A stretch of DNA of 64,000 nt from CBDFGQ01 sp965247295 (GTDB lineage: Bacteria; Chloroflexota; Dehalococcoidia; Lucifugimonadales; JAGWBF01): assembly GCA_965247295.1 (NCBI GenBank), contig CBDFGQ010000005.1, positions 124,001 through 188,000 of the forward strand, in the 5' to 3' direction. Position numbers and translations under genes: made by a program. Of this stretch, positions 51,194 through 59,467 are shown piece after piece. Within the stretch, counting starts at the first letter, position 1, and each line of letters opens with the position of its first letter. Under the pieces are notes generated by a model. It searched no databases. It was not told the DNA's origin and saw nothing but the letters and a program-made list of their open reading frames with translations.

Positions 51194-52231
51194 CTATCTA
51201 ACATGCTCAACTAAGCTCTCGGCGTTAAACCTCATCATGTCCACGTACGTGGGGACCACCGCATTCAAGGCATCGGAATAGATAACGCCGACGTCGACAC
51301 CCGCGTCTGCCGCGGCCTGGCCCAGTACGCCTGCGCCGAACTGGGGCTCAGCGAACACCGCCGCGATGCCACCTTCCTTGATCCGCTTCATTATCGTTAC
51401 GACCGCCCCAGGTGTAACTTCGCTGGCGTCTCCAGCCACGAAGGCCGAGACCTCCCACCCGTAGCGCTCGGCGAAGTAACCAAATGCGTCGTGGAAGGTC
51501 ACCAGGTGACGCCGCTGGGGCGGGACCTGGCCCAGAATTTGCGCGATCTCCCGGTCCAGGTCCCGTAGCTGCTGAATATACGTTTCCGCCTTGCCCCGGT
51601 AATAGTCAGCTCCCGTGGGGTCGGCACGTATCAGTCCCTCGCGTATCCGCTGGACGTAATGGACGGCATACAGAGGGTTCTGCCAGAAGTGGGGATCCCC
51701 CTTCGCGAGTGCGGCGCCGTGCCCTTCCTGATTGCCTCCCTGTATGGCAGCCTTCTGGTCACTGCCCTCCAGAGGCAACCCCGGTTGTATCGCAGGCCCA
51801 GCTTGCAGCCCCTCCGTCGCCACCACACGGACCGCCAGGTCCCTAGTGGCGCTGGCCAGCACCGGCTCCAGAAAGTCATCCAGCCCAAACCCGTTGGAGA
51901 CGACCAGGGCGGCCTGGCTCACGGCAACGCTGTCACCGGGGGTGGTCCTGAAGGAGTGTATGTCCGCTCCTGGGGGCACGATGGTATGCACCTCAATCCG
52001 GTCGCCACCCACGTTTTGGACCAGGTCGGCCAGAATCGCCGTAGTAGCCACGACGCGGACCTTGTGTATCGACGGCACCGTGGCGGTCCCAACGGCGCCA
52101 GACCCATTTGGGGTCATGGGCCCCAGGGTCGGATCAGGACTGCCACCGCAGCCGGACGTCAACGAGGATGCCAGGGCGACCAGGGGAAGCAAGAATAACA
52201 CGCGACTGATACCTATTCTCGGTGAGGCCAT
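51194..52231 (-). CDS. Zinc/manganese ABC transporter substrate-binding lipoprotein (ZnuA-like)
   Basis: 345 residues of the cluster A-I binding proteins. The signal peptide ends in LTSGC, a lipobox. Likely metal ligands are in ADIHSF, GDPHFWQNP, TFHDAFGYF and SDAL near the C-terminus. A Gly/His/Glu-rich loop (QGGNQEGHG) near 175 is usual for zinc chaperone loops. No permease or ATPase gene is beside it, so the transporter must be encoded elsewhere. A near-leaderless promoter and a Zur-like site overlap the start. Confidence 0.88.
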   Translation of the reverse strand: MASPRIGISRVLFLLPLVALASSLTSGCGGSPDPTLGPMTPNGSGAVGTATVPSIHKVRVVATTAILADLVQNVGGDRIEVHTIVPPGADIHSFRTTPGDSVAVSQAALVVSNGFGLDDFLEPVLASATRDLAVRVVATEGLQAGPAIQPGLPLEGSDQKAAIQGGNQEGHGAALAKGDPHFWQNPLYAVHYVQRIREGLIRADPTGADYYRGKAETYIQQLRDLDREIAQILGQVPPQRRHLVTFHDAFGYFAERYGWEVSAFVAGDASEVTPGAVVTIMKRIKEGGIAAVFAEPQFGAGVLGQAAADAGVDVGVIYSDALNAVVPTYVDMMRFNAESLVEHVR

Positions 52232-52234
52232 GAC

Positions 52235-52254
52235 AAAATCATCTTAACATATTA
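52235..52254 (-). promoter_or_regulatory. Zur-like box with TAATAT -10 at the znuA-like start
   Basis: AAAATCATCTT (52235-52245), near-palindromic, lies 4 bases before the ATG, and TAATAT (52254-52249) lies 17 bases before it. The arrangement predicts a very short leader and repression by a Fur/Zur protein. Confidence 0.35.
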
Positions 52255-52360
52255 GACATAAAGCTAGGCGTGGAGTGGCTTGCTATAGGGAAGGCCCTAT
52301 ACTACCCCCGGGCAGAGTATCTGCCCCTCTTGATCCGGCACAGGGTAGGTGTCTGGGTCC

Positions 52361-52543
52361 ATGAAATCCTGGCTTACCATAGCATCCTTTGTCGGCTCCA
52401 CCGCACTCGCGACCTCCCTGCTGGCCTGGTACGGCCTCCCATATTCACCCCTTAGTTCCCTCAGCGGACTGGACCCCTACGTTCGCCCGGGTCCCACCGG
52501 AAACTTGGAGCAGGCGCTGGTCACCACTTCCCACTCCTTATGA
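52361..52543 (+). CDS. Possible small membrane protein
   Basis: 60 codons: MKSWLTIASFVGSTALATSL at the start would be a membrane segment or signal peptide, followed by LAWYGLPYSPLSSLSGLDPY. No ribosome-binding site of quality and no known family. The rest of 52248-52861 shows no other gene or repeat; this could be a remnant. Confidence 0.25.
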   Translation: MKSWLTIASFVGSTALATSLLAWYGLPYSPLSSLSGLDPYVRPGPTGNLEQALVTTSHSL

Positions 52544-52861
52544 CGTTGAGCCATTCTGGCACGGCCACAAGATCGTCCGCCTTCCTTCAGCCTCCCCCTG
52601 AAATAGACGCCGTCAATTCCCCTCTTAGTGCCTAACGGGCTGCCTCCAGGGAAATTAACCACCCCCTGCATTCACCCCACGGAGACTCATTGTTCTCACC
52701 TCCGTAACTGTGTTTGAGTCATTGTTCCTATGGCGGGGAGATTTGACGGTGCCTCCAAGTGCGACCATAATCCGTCTTGCTGCGAGTTCACCCCGGGGAT
52801 CACCGGCTGGCACAGGTCGCTGCGCCAGAGCCTGAGAAAGGCTATGGACTATGGGTGTCCC

Positions 52862-54124
52862 ATGAAAAACAGCCTCGAAATAGCAGATCGGCCATCAAGT
52901 TATCGCTGGGTTGTTATGGTCGTGTGGCTGGTCTGCAGCCAGAGTGGAATGATGGTAATCTTCACTCTGGGGATACTCCTGCCGTCCATAACCACCGAGT
53001 TGGACCTGTCACCCAGCCAGCAGGGAACCTTAGGATCCGCCGCCTTCTGGGGCAGCCTGGCTCTGGGCATCCCCCTCAGTTGGTGGACCTCCAGGTACAG
53101 CCCCAAGCTCCTGACCACCGTTACCCTGGTAATGGCCGGCCTTCTCCTCTGCCTTCAGGGCTGGGCCCCCTCCTTCGGCATCCTTCTGGCGGGTCGCCTG
53201 GGATTCGGCCTGGCAACCGTCGCCCGTGAGCCGGCCCGCGTCCTCCTGCTGCGCCAGTGGTTCCACCAGAGGGAGATCATCCTGGTTAACGCCATCTCCA
53301 ACGCATTCTTCGGCCTCGTAGTGGGAGGGGGATGGCTGCTGACGCCCTTTATCCTCAGCATCGCGGGGGACAACTGGAGGTCGGTGCTATATACCTACGC
53401 AGGGGCCATAGGGGTTCTCACCATAATTTGGGTGACGCTGGGTAGGGAGAGGGCAATTCAGGAGCCGCGGAGCCAGGGCTCGACTAGGGAAGCCGCTATA
53501 TTCAGAGGGGCCCTGGTCCACCGGGACCTCTGGGTGGCGGGATTCGGGTTTTTGGGCGTCACTTTGGCCAATTCGGCGTTTCTGACCTTCTTCCCCACCC
53601 TCATGCTAAACGACTACGACATCTCTTTGAAATGGTCGGGCAGAGTACTGGCCCTAACGATCCTGGTGGGGGGTGTCGTGGGCCTTGTAGTAGGCTACCT
53701 GGTCGGGAGTGCAGCGTATCGCAGAAAGGCCGTGCTGGGCACCTTCGGCGTCCTGATGGTGGGCACTTACGTTGGCATGGCGCTCTCGGGTTCAATCCTG
53801 ATTCTGGCGCCCCTGGCCCTGGTGAACGGAGTTACATTTGGGTTTTGGCCCATCCTGCAGACCGTACCCTTTCAGCTCCGCGGAATCCGGCCGAGGGAGA
53901 TCGCGGTGGCGTCGGCCTTCATCATGTCGGCGATTTCCAGCGGGACCATCCTGGGGCCCCTGGTAACGGGCTTCCTCCAGGAGGCCCTGGGAGACCTGAG
54001 GTCGGCATTACTTGTCGTCTGCCTCACCCCCCTCTCACTCACCGCCGCCGGCATCTTCCTCCGACTTGGAGCGGAAGAGGCGACCGTACAGATCGGTGAC
54101 GTCGCTTATCGGTCCAAGCATTAG
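52862..54124 (+). CDS. MFS transporter
   Basis: About 420 residues with 12 predicted membrane segments. The N-terminal SYRWVVMVVWLVCSQ begins TM1; LGFGLATVAREPARVLLLRQWF is near TM4-5 and the loop-8/9 region has a positively charged stretch (AYRRKAV). The superfamily is clear, but the substrate and direction are not. Start uncertain: ATG at 52862 is used; 52844 is also possible. Confidence 0.82.
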   Translation: MKNSLEIADRPSSYRWVVMVVWLVCSQSGMMVIFTLGILLPSITTELDLSPSQQGTLGSAAFWGSLALGIPLSWWTSRYSPKLLTTVTLVMAGLLLCLQGWAPSFGILLAGRLGFGLATVAREPARVLLLRQWFHQREIILVNAISNAFFGLVVGGGWLLTPFILSIAGDNWRSVLYTYAGAIGVLTIIWVTLGRERAIQEPRSQGSTREAAIFRGALVHRDLWVAGFGFLGVTLANSAFLTFFPTLMLNDYDISLKWSGRVLALTILVGGVVGLVVGYLVGSAAYRRKAVLGTFGVLMVGTYVGMALSGSILILAPLALVNGVTFGFWPILQTVPFQLRGIRPREIAVASAFIMSAISSGTILGPLVTGFLQEALGDLRSALLVVCLTPLSLTAAGIFLRLGAEEATVQIGDVAYRSKH

Positions 54125-54263
54125 GGCGAGGGTAGACCGACTCACTGGGCAGCCACGACCCTCAACGTGACGGCCACGCCATCATGGACCAAGGTCCGGT
54201 GGCCCTTGACAACCGCCAGGGAGGGCCCCAGAATCCACCCATCCGACATCAGGAGGAAAAGCC

Positions 54264-55322
54264 ATGGACGGCAACGGGCACCGCAGTCAAGTCTACGTCG
54301 GGCTGGCCGGCGAGGGAGAGGACATCGGGGCAGGTGGCCTGTACCGCAGGACCGCGGGCGACCAGGAATGGGTTACCATCGTCAAGGGCCTGCCCGAGAA
54401 TCCCCAAGTGCGCGCCCTGCTGATACATCCCCAAAATCCGAGTACGCTATACGCCGGCACCCATCTCGGCCCGTTCCATAGCGACGACGGGGGCGACCAC
54501 TGGGAAGCCCTGGAGGCGCCCCAACAGGGGAAGGACGTCTGGTCCCTGGCTTTCCACCCGGGGGACCCCAACACCCTATTCGCCGGCTATGAGCCCTGTG
54601 CCATTTACCGCTCGGATGACGGAGGAGGCAGCTGGCGAAAAACCAATACCGCCAAGGTGGTCTTCCCCCACATTACAACCTACATGCCCCCCCTGGCCAA
54701 GCGGGTCATCGGGATCGCCGCCGACCCATCCAGCCCTCTGGACATGTACGCCGCCATCGAGGTGGGGGGCCTTCTCGCAAGCCAGGACGGCGGCGAAAGC
54801 TGGGAGTCGATTATCGACGGACCATATCTACGAAACAACACCCTGGACCTGCATGGCGTGCAGCTTAGCGCTGCCGCGCCCGGGGTTGTCTACATCATCA
54901 CCCAGGTGGCGATGTTTCGTAGCCGAGAGAGGGGCCATCGTTGGGAGCACGTTCAGGTTGAGGAGATGTTCCCGGGAGGGTCCTACTGCCGCGACCTGCT
55001 GGTGGCGCCAGACGACCCGAAGACCATGTACCTCGCGGCCGGAGCGGGAGGGGGAGGCGCTCCTCCCGGAACCACCGAGGGCGGGGCGCTGTTTCGAAGC
55101 GGCGACGTGGGAGAGACCTGGCAGCGGCTGGACCTGGGGAAAACGCCCACAACCCGGATGTTCCAGATAGCAATCGACCCGGCGGCCCCATCCCACGTGC
55201 ATTGCTGTACGCGGGACGGCGAGGTCTACAGCAGCGGCGACGGCGGTATTACCTGGAGCGTGGATAGGCTGCCCGTTGAGACGTCCCGCGGTTGCCACGT
55301 TTACCCGATGGTCTGCGGGTAA
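54264..55322 (+). CDS. Asp-box (BNR/sialidase-like) beta-propeller protein
   Basis: 352 residues without a signal peptide or membrane segment. At least five Asp boxes (S/T-x-D-x-G-x-x-W) are visible: SDDGGDHWE, SDDGGGSWR, SQDGGESWE, SGDVGETWQ and SGDGGITWS, spaced 45-65 residues apart, as in BNR/sortilin-type propellers. A sialidase catalytic centre (Arg triad, Tyr) is not evident, so a binding or structural role is more likely. The ATG follows AGGAGGAAAAGCC. Confidence 0.85.
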   Translation: MDGNGHRSQVYVGLAGEGEDIGAGGLYRRTAGDQEWVTIVKGLPENPQVRALLIHPQNPSTLYAGTHLGPFHSDDGGDHWEALEAPQQGKDVWSLAFHPGDPNTLFAGYEPCAIYRSDDGGGSWRKTNTAKVVFPHITTYMPPLAKRVIGIAADPSSPLDMYAAIEVGGLLASQDGGESWESIIDGPYLRNNTLDLHGVQLSAAAPGVVYIITQVAMFRSRERGHRWEHVQVEEMFPGGSYCRDLLVAPDDPKTMYLAAGAGGGGAPPGTTEGGALFRSGDVGETWQRLDLGKTPTTRMFQIAIDPAAPSHVHCCTRDGEVYSSGDGGITWSVDRLPVETSRGCHVYPMVCG

Positions 55323-55340
55323 CTCCGTGAGTCCGGCCTC

Positions 55341-56015
55341 CTAGGGGACATCCCTACTCCAGGATGTTGAAGACGTCGAGGTTCGGAGGAGTTGTGCGAG
55401 GTTCGGAGGAGTTGTGCGATCAACAAATAGGACGGCCCCCTGGGGCCGAAGCACTTGCAATTGAAAGCGGCCACTCGTCGATAGTCTTGGGCTGAGGCCA
55501 TCAACGAGGTTCTTCAGGACTATTTGATAGATCTCTCCCCGTTCCACCAGCGTGTCGCTGTCGGCGTTGCCCAGTGCTATGACCTCGAACTCATCGCCAG
55601 TATCAAACAGCAATAGCTGGTGATCATCAGTATACTGTATGATGGTCTCGCCGGGGGTAATGTCGACGGGTTCATTCCCCACCACTATGGCTACCATGAA
55701 CATGATCTCGTCCACCGCGCCCCGATCGCCGGTGATGCCGGCTTTGGCAATCACAGAACCACGGACCTGCAGCACGCCACCGGCCTGGTGGATACCGGTC
55801 CTCAGGCTATCGGTAAAACTGTCCCGAGAGAACAGGCCCACGGATATCGCGGCGAAGGCGAACACCGAGGCGACCACCACGAAGGCTATCAGTACGATAG
55901 CCGTCTCAAGCCCGGTGACGCCCCGTGAGTCACGCAATGCTTCGAGCCGCGTCCTCAGGGTATCAGCGGCATCCATTCGCAATCGAGTTTCCAACTTGCC
56001 TGGCACCCCCGACAC
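55341..56015 (-). CDS. Archaellin/type IV pilin-like protein with a frameshifted C-terminus
   Basis: 224 residues. DSRGVTGLETAIVLIAFVVV (about residues 29-48) is the class III signal peptide and hydrophobic helix typical of archaellins, with cleavage expected after the RG. The rest has beta-strand-like segments as in the archaellin globular domain. An exact 20-bp tandem duplication (55377-55396 and 55397-55416) near the end shifts the frame: without one copy the protein ends PPNLDVFNILE, the normal kind of archaellin end, instead of AQLLRTSTSSTSWSRDVP. Start either GTG at 56015 or ATG at 55976. Confidence 0.8.
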   Translation of the reverse strand: MSGVPGKLETRLRMDAADTLRTRLEALRDSRGVTGLETAIVLIAFVVVASVFAFAAISVGLFSRDSFTDSLRTGIHQAGGVLQVRGSVIAKAGITGDRGAVDEIMFMVAIVVGNEPVDITPGETIIQYTDDHQLLLFDTGDEFEVIALGNADSDTLVERGEIYQIVLKNLVDGLSPRLSTSGRFQLQVLRPQGAVLFVDRTTPPNLAQLLRTSTSSTSWSRDVP

Positions 56016-56201
56016 TGTGGAGGCGGGTCCGGGTTACTTGACAACACCTCCCAAGTCTACCAATCTTACCGCACGTTTGTTCGTTAGCACAATCCCGCGG
56101 CTTATTCTAGTCCGGTGGCCACCAGCCCACGTATTTGGACATTCCCAGTTTCCCGCCCCCAACGGGAACACCGACGAAAGCTGTCAACGCCCTAGGGCCT
56201 A

Positions 56202-56210
56202 TGATAAAAT
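56202..56210 (+). promoter_or_regulatory. Extended -10 promoter (TGATAAAAT)
   Basis: TG-A-TAAAAT, about 48 bases before the molybdenum hydroxylase start; the -35 (TGTCAA) is weak. Confidence 0.35.
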
Positions 56211-56257
56211 CTTAGCGAGACCCAACATCGGGCCAGCGGCAGGGAGGTAATACATCG

Positions 56258-58573
56258 ATGGCTTCCAACGTGGTTCTGTCCACCAAGGACTTCAACGTTG
56301 TGGGCACGAGGCCTATTCGCCATGACGGTACGGACAAGGTAACGGGAAGGGCGCAGTACAGCGCCGACATTCAGATGCCAGGGCTCCTTCACGGCAAGAT
56401 ACTGAGAAGCCCACACCCTCACGCGCGAATCAGGTCCATCGACCCCAGCCGGGCCCTGGCCATGCCTGGAGTGAGCGCCGTGGTGACTGGCGCCGATTTC
56501 CCCCAACCCGCGGGTCTAGCGGCCGACCTAGCTGAAGGGGCCATGGTGAACCCCAGATTCCTCAGCAACAACTGTATGGCGGCGGACAAGGCCCTTTACG
56601 TGGGCCATGCCGTGGCAGCGGTGGCGGCAACCAGCCCCCACATAGCCGAGGAAGCCCTGTCGCTGATAGACGTGGACTACGAGGTACTTCCCTCGGTTAT
56701 CAATGTGCTGGACGCCATGAAGGAGGACGCGCCGGTACTTCACGACAGGCTGGAGACAATATCAAGCTTTGACACTCGGGCAGGGGGCCTGCGCTCCGAG
56801 GGTGATGTGAAAGTGAGCACCAACGTAGCTAACCACTTCGTGGTGAAGCTGGGCGACCCCGAAGGGGGGTTCAAGGAGGCCGACGTGGTGGTGGAGCGTG
56901 AATACCACACGGCCTCCGTCCACCAGGGCTACATCGAGCCCCACAGCGCAACGGCCCTGTGGAACGCCGACGGCAACGTCACGATCTGGTGCAGCAGCCA
57001 GGGACATTTCGCCATCAGGTATACCGCGGCCAGCCTCCTGCACATCCCCGTTTCCAAGATCGTGGTGATCCCCCTGGAGATCGGCGGCGGGTTCGGCGGT
57101 AAGCTGGTCAGCTACCTGGAGCCCGTGGCGGCCCTTCTTTCCAAAAAGACCGGGCAGCCGGTAAAGCTTACGATGAGCCGCACCGAGGTTTTCGAGGGTA
57201 CCGGGCCCACCTCCGGCAGCTACCTCCGGGTAAAGATAGGAGCAACCAAGGAAGGACGAATCACGGCGGCGACGGCCTATCTTGCGTACGAGGCGGGCGC
57301 CTTCCCAGGTTCCCCACTGAGCGGGGGCGCCGCGTGCATGTTCACGCCCTATGACATCGCCAACGGCCTCATCGAGGCGTACGACGTGGTGTCCAATAAG
57401 CCAAAGACTGCCGCCTACAGGGCGCCGGGCGCTCCGGCCGCCGCCTTTGCGGTTGAGACGGTAATAGACGAGATATGCCAAAAGATCGACATGGACCCCC
57501 TGACATTCCGTTCCCTCAACGGAGCCAAGGAAGGGACTCGGCAAATCACCGGCCCCAGGAATGGCACCATAGGCTACCTGGAGACGGTCCGCGCGGCCAC
57601 CGAGCACGAGCACTACTCAGCTCCCCTCGATGGTCCCAATCAGGGCCGAGGCATCGCCAGCGGCTTCTGGCGAAACAACGCCGGACCCGCCAGCGCCTCG
57701 GCCAGCGTAAACGCCGACGGCACGGTCAGCCTAGTTGAGGGGTCCCCCGACATCGGTGGTACCCGGGTGGTGATGGCCATGCACGTCGCCGAGGTGTTGG
57801 GCATCGCCGCCGAGGACGTCCGCCCCACGGTGGCCGACACCGACTCGGTGGGTTACACCTCCAACACCGCCGGCAGCGGCGTGGCCTTTAAAACCGGCTG
57901 GGCCTGCTATGAGGCGGCCCAGGACATCAAGCGGCAGCTGATCGAGCGAGCGGCAAGGATATGGGACATCTCCCCCGATGACGCCGTTTTCACCGATGGA
58001 GTGATGTCACACAGGTCGGACCCGGAACTGCGTCTGACCTTCAAGGAACTGGCCGGCATGTTGAACACCACGGGGGGGCCGATAGTCGGTCGCGCCAGCG
58101 TGGACCCCCGCGGGGTGGGCCCAGCCTTCGCCACGCACATGGTGGACGTCGAGGTGGACCCGGAAACCGGAAAGGTCGACGTGTTGCGATATACGGCCAT
58201 ACAGGACGCGGGGAAGGCCATCCACCCCAGCTACGTTGAAGGTCAGATACAGGGAGGGGTCTCCCAGGGCGTCGGCTGGGCGCTGAACGAGGAGTACTTC
58301 TTCAACGATAAGGGCCAGATGGCCAACTCCAGCTTCCTGGATTACAGGATGCCCACCAGCCTCGACCTGCCCATGATAGACACGGTGATCGTCGAAGTGG
58401 CCAACCCAGGCCACCCATATGGCGTTCGAGGTACCGGCGAGCTTCCCATCGTGCCGCCCATGGCCGCCCTGGCCAACGCAATTCACGACGCCGTGGGCGT
58501 GAGGATGAACGTACTGCCCATGTCCCCTGGGAACATCCTGAAGGCACTCTGGGACAAGGAGCACAAGAAGTAG
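56258..58573 (+). CDS. Xanthine dehydrogenase family molybdopterin-binding subunit
   Basis: 771 residues, the large (CoxL/HcrA-like) subunit of a molybdenum hydroxylase. RPIRHDGTDKVTGRAQYSADI opens the first domain; GGGFGGKLVSYLEPVAALL, AYRAPGAPAAAFAVE and GTGELPIVPPMAALANAI carry Mo-cofactor contacts and the catalytic Glu. The AYRAPG active-site loop differs from the AYRCSFR of CO dehydrogenase, so a different substrate is expected. The small 2Fe-2S and medium FAD subunits are not adjacent. Confidence 0.9.
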   Translation: MASNVVLSTKDFNVVGTRPIRHDGTDKVTGRAQYSADIQMPGLLHGKILRSPHPHARIRSIDPSRALAMPGVSAVVTGADFPQPAGLAADLAEGAMVNPRFLSNNCMAADKALYVGHAVAAVAATSPHIAEEALSLIDVDYEVLPSVINVLDAMKEDAPVLHDRLETISSFDTRAGGLRSEGDVKVSTNVANHFVVKLGDPEGGFKEADVVVEREYHTASVHQGYIEPHSATALWNADGNVTIWCSSQGHFAIRYTAASLLHIPVSKIVVIPLEIGGGFGGKLVSYLEPVAALLSKKTGQPVKLTMSRTEVFEGTGPTSGSYLRVKIGATKEGRITAATAYLAYEAGAFPGSPLSGGAACMFTPYDIANGLIEAYDVVSNKPKTAAYRAPGAPAAAFAVETVIDEICQKIDMDPLTFRSLNGAKEGTRQITGPRNGTIGYLETVRAATEHEHYSAPLDGPNQGRGIASGFWRNNAGPASASASVNADGTVSLVEGSPDIGGTRVVMAMHVAEVLGIAAEDVRPTVADTDSVGYTSNTAGSGVAFKTGWACYEAAQDIKRQLIERAARIWDISPDDAVFTDGVMSHRSDPELRLTFKELAGMLNTTGGPIVGRASVDPRGVGPAFATHMVDVEVDPETGKVDVLRYTAIQDAGKAIHPSYVEGQIQGGVSQGVGWALNEEYFFNDKGQMANSSFLDYRMPTSLDLPMIDTVIVEVANPGHPYGVRGTGELPIVPPMAALANAIHDAVGVRMNVLPMSPGNILKALWDKEHKK

Positions 58574-58624
58574 GCCCCATCTCGGCAGTGGCGCGCGGCA
58601 GTGGGGTCGACCGGGGCCACTAGG

Positions 58625-58680
58625 GCCTGAATTCTGCGGCATGATGCGCCCGGCCTTCAGGCGGGGGTAGACGATGATTT
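58625..58680 (+). mobile_element. IS200/IS605-like end remnant, copy B
   Basis: GCCTGA-ATT-CTGCGGC-ATGATGC, then CCCGGCCTTCAGGCGGGGGT and GACGATGATT, matching copy A (5002-5055) at about three quarters of positions. The stem CCCG-CCT/AGG-CGGG is better conserved here. It lies in the gap between two genes of the degradation cluster. No transposase remains. Confidence 0.4.
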
Positions 58681-58741
58681 CCGGGATAGTACTGGTTTCG
58701 GCCCACCGGGGACCGAGGCGTCATGAATAGGCGGTGGCAGG

Positions 58742-59413
58742 ATGCCCAGGAAAAGGCGGCGGATCGTAGATTTGAGCTATCCAATTGAGCCTTCCATGCC
58801 GGTATTCCCCCTCTATCCCAAACCCATTACCCTCGCCTGGACCCAGACGCCAGTCCACCCATTCGACTCCGAGATATTGCACTGCGTAACCCATACCGGC
58901 ACCCATATGGACGCTCCCAGCCACTTCCTAAAGGGGACCGATTCCATTGAGGATATAGGCCTGGACAGGTGCGTGGCGCCGGGCGCTGTGGTGGACCTGC
59001 GTAGCGTAGGCGCCCGAGGACTTATAGGCCGAGACTCCCTCCGCCGTGGAGAGGAAAAGCGCGGGAGGAGGCTGGAGAGGGGCGATGCCGCCCTCCTGTG
59101 GACCGGCTGGGGGAAGCATTGGCACTCCCCCGACTTCCTAACGGATTATCCCGGGTTAACCGAGGACGGGGCCCAGTACCTGTCCGACCGCGAAGTGGCC
59201 CTGGTAGGAATCGATACGGCAAACGTGGACCATCCAGAGGCCGAGGAATTTCCGGCCCATAAAACACTTCTGTGCAGCGGCATCCCCGTCGTAGAAAACC
59301 TGGCTCGTCTGGGCAGCATCCGCTCGAGCGCATTCGCCTTCGTTGCCCTGCCCCTCGCCATCGTTGGGGCTACCGGTTCACCCGTACGGGCGCTGGCGAT
59401 TGTAGAAGGGTAG
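58742..59413 (+). CDS. Cyclase family protein (kynurenine formamidase-like)
   Basis: 223 residues. DLSYPIEPSMPVFP opens the fold and THTGTHMDAPSHFL carries the HxGTHxDxPxH metal motif of metal-dependent hydrolases. The family includes kynurenine formamidases and isatin hydrolases. In this cluster it may hydrolyse or cyclise an intermediate; the substrate is not known. The start ATG follows GCAGG. Confidence 0.87.
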   Translation: MPRKRRRIVDLSYPIEPSMPVFPLYPKPITLAWTQTPVHPFDSEILHCVTHTGTHMDAPSHFLKGTDSIEDIGLDRCVAPGAVVDLRSVGARGLIGRDSLRRGEEKRGRRLERGDAALLWTGWGKHWHSPDFLTDYPGLTEDGAQYLSDREVALVGIDTANVDHPEAEEFPAHKTLLCSGIPVVENLARLGSIRSSAFAFVALPLAIVGATGSPVRALAIVEG

Positions 59414-59467
59414 TCTACGCACTACCCTGCCCAAAACGCTACCCAGCCTTGAGAGAAAACGACGCAA

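Noticed and set aside
59408..59427. Hairpin GGGTAGT/ACTACCC at the end of the cyclase gene as a terminator.
   Set aside because: No U tract follows and the downstream genes run in the same direction with a short gap.
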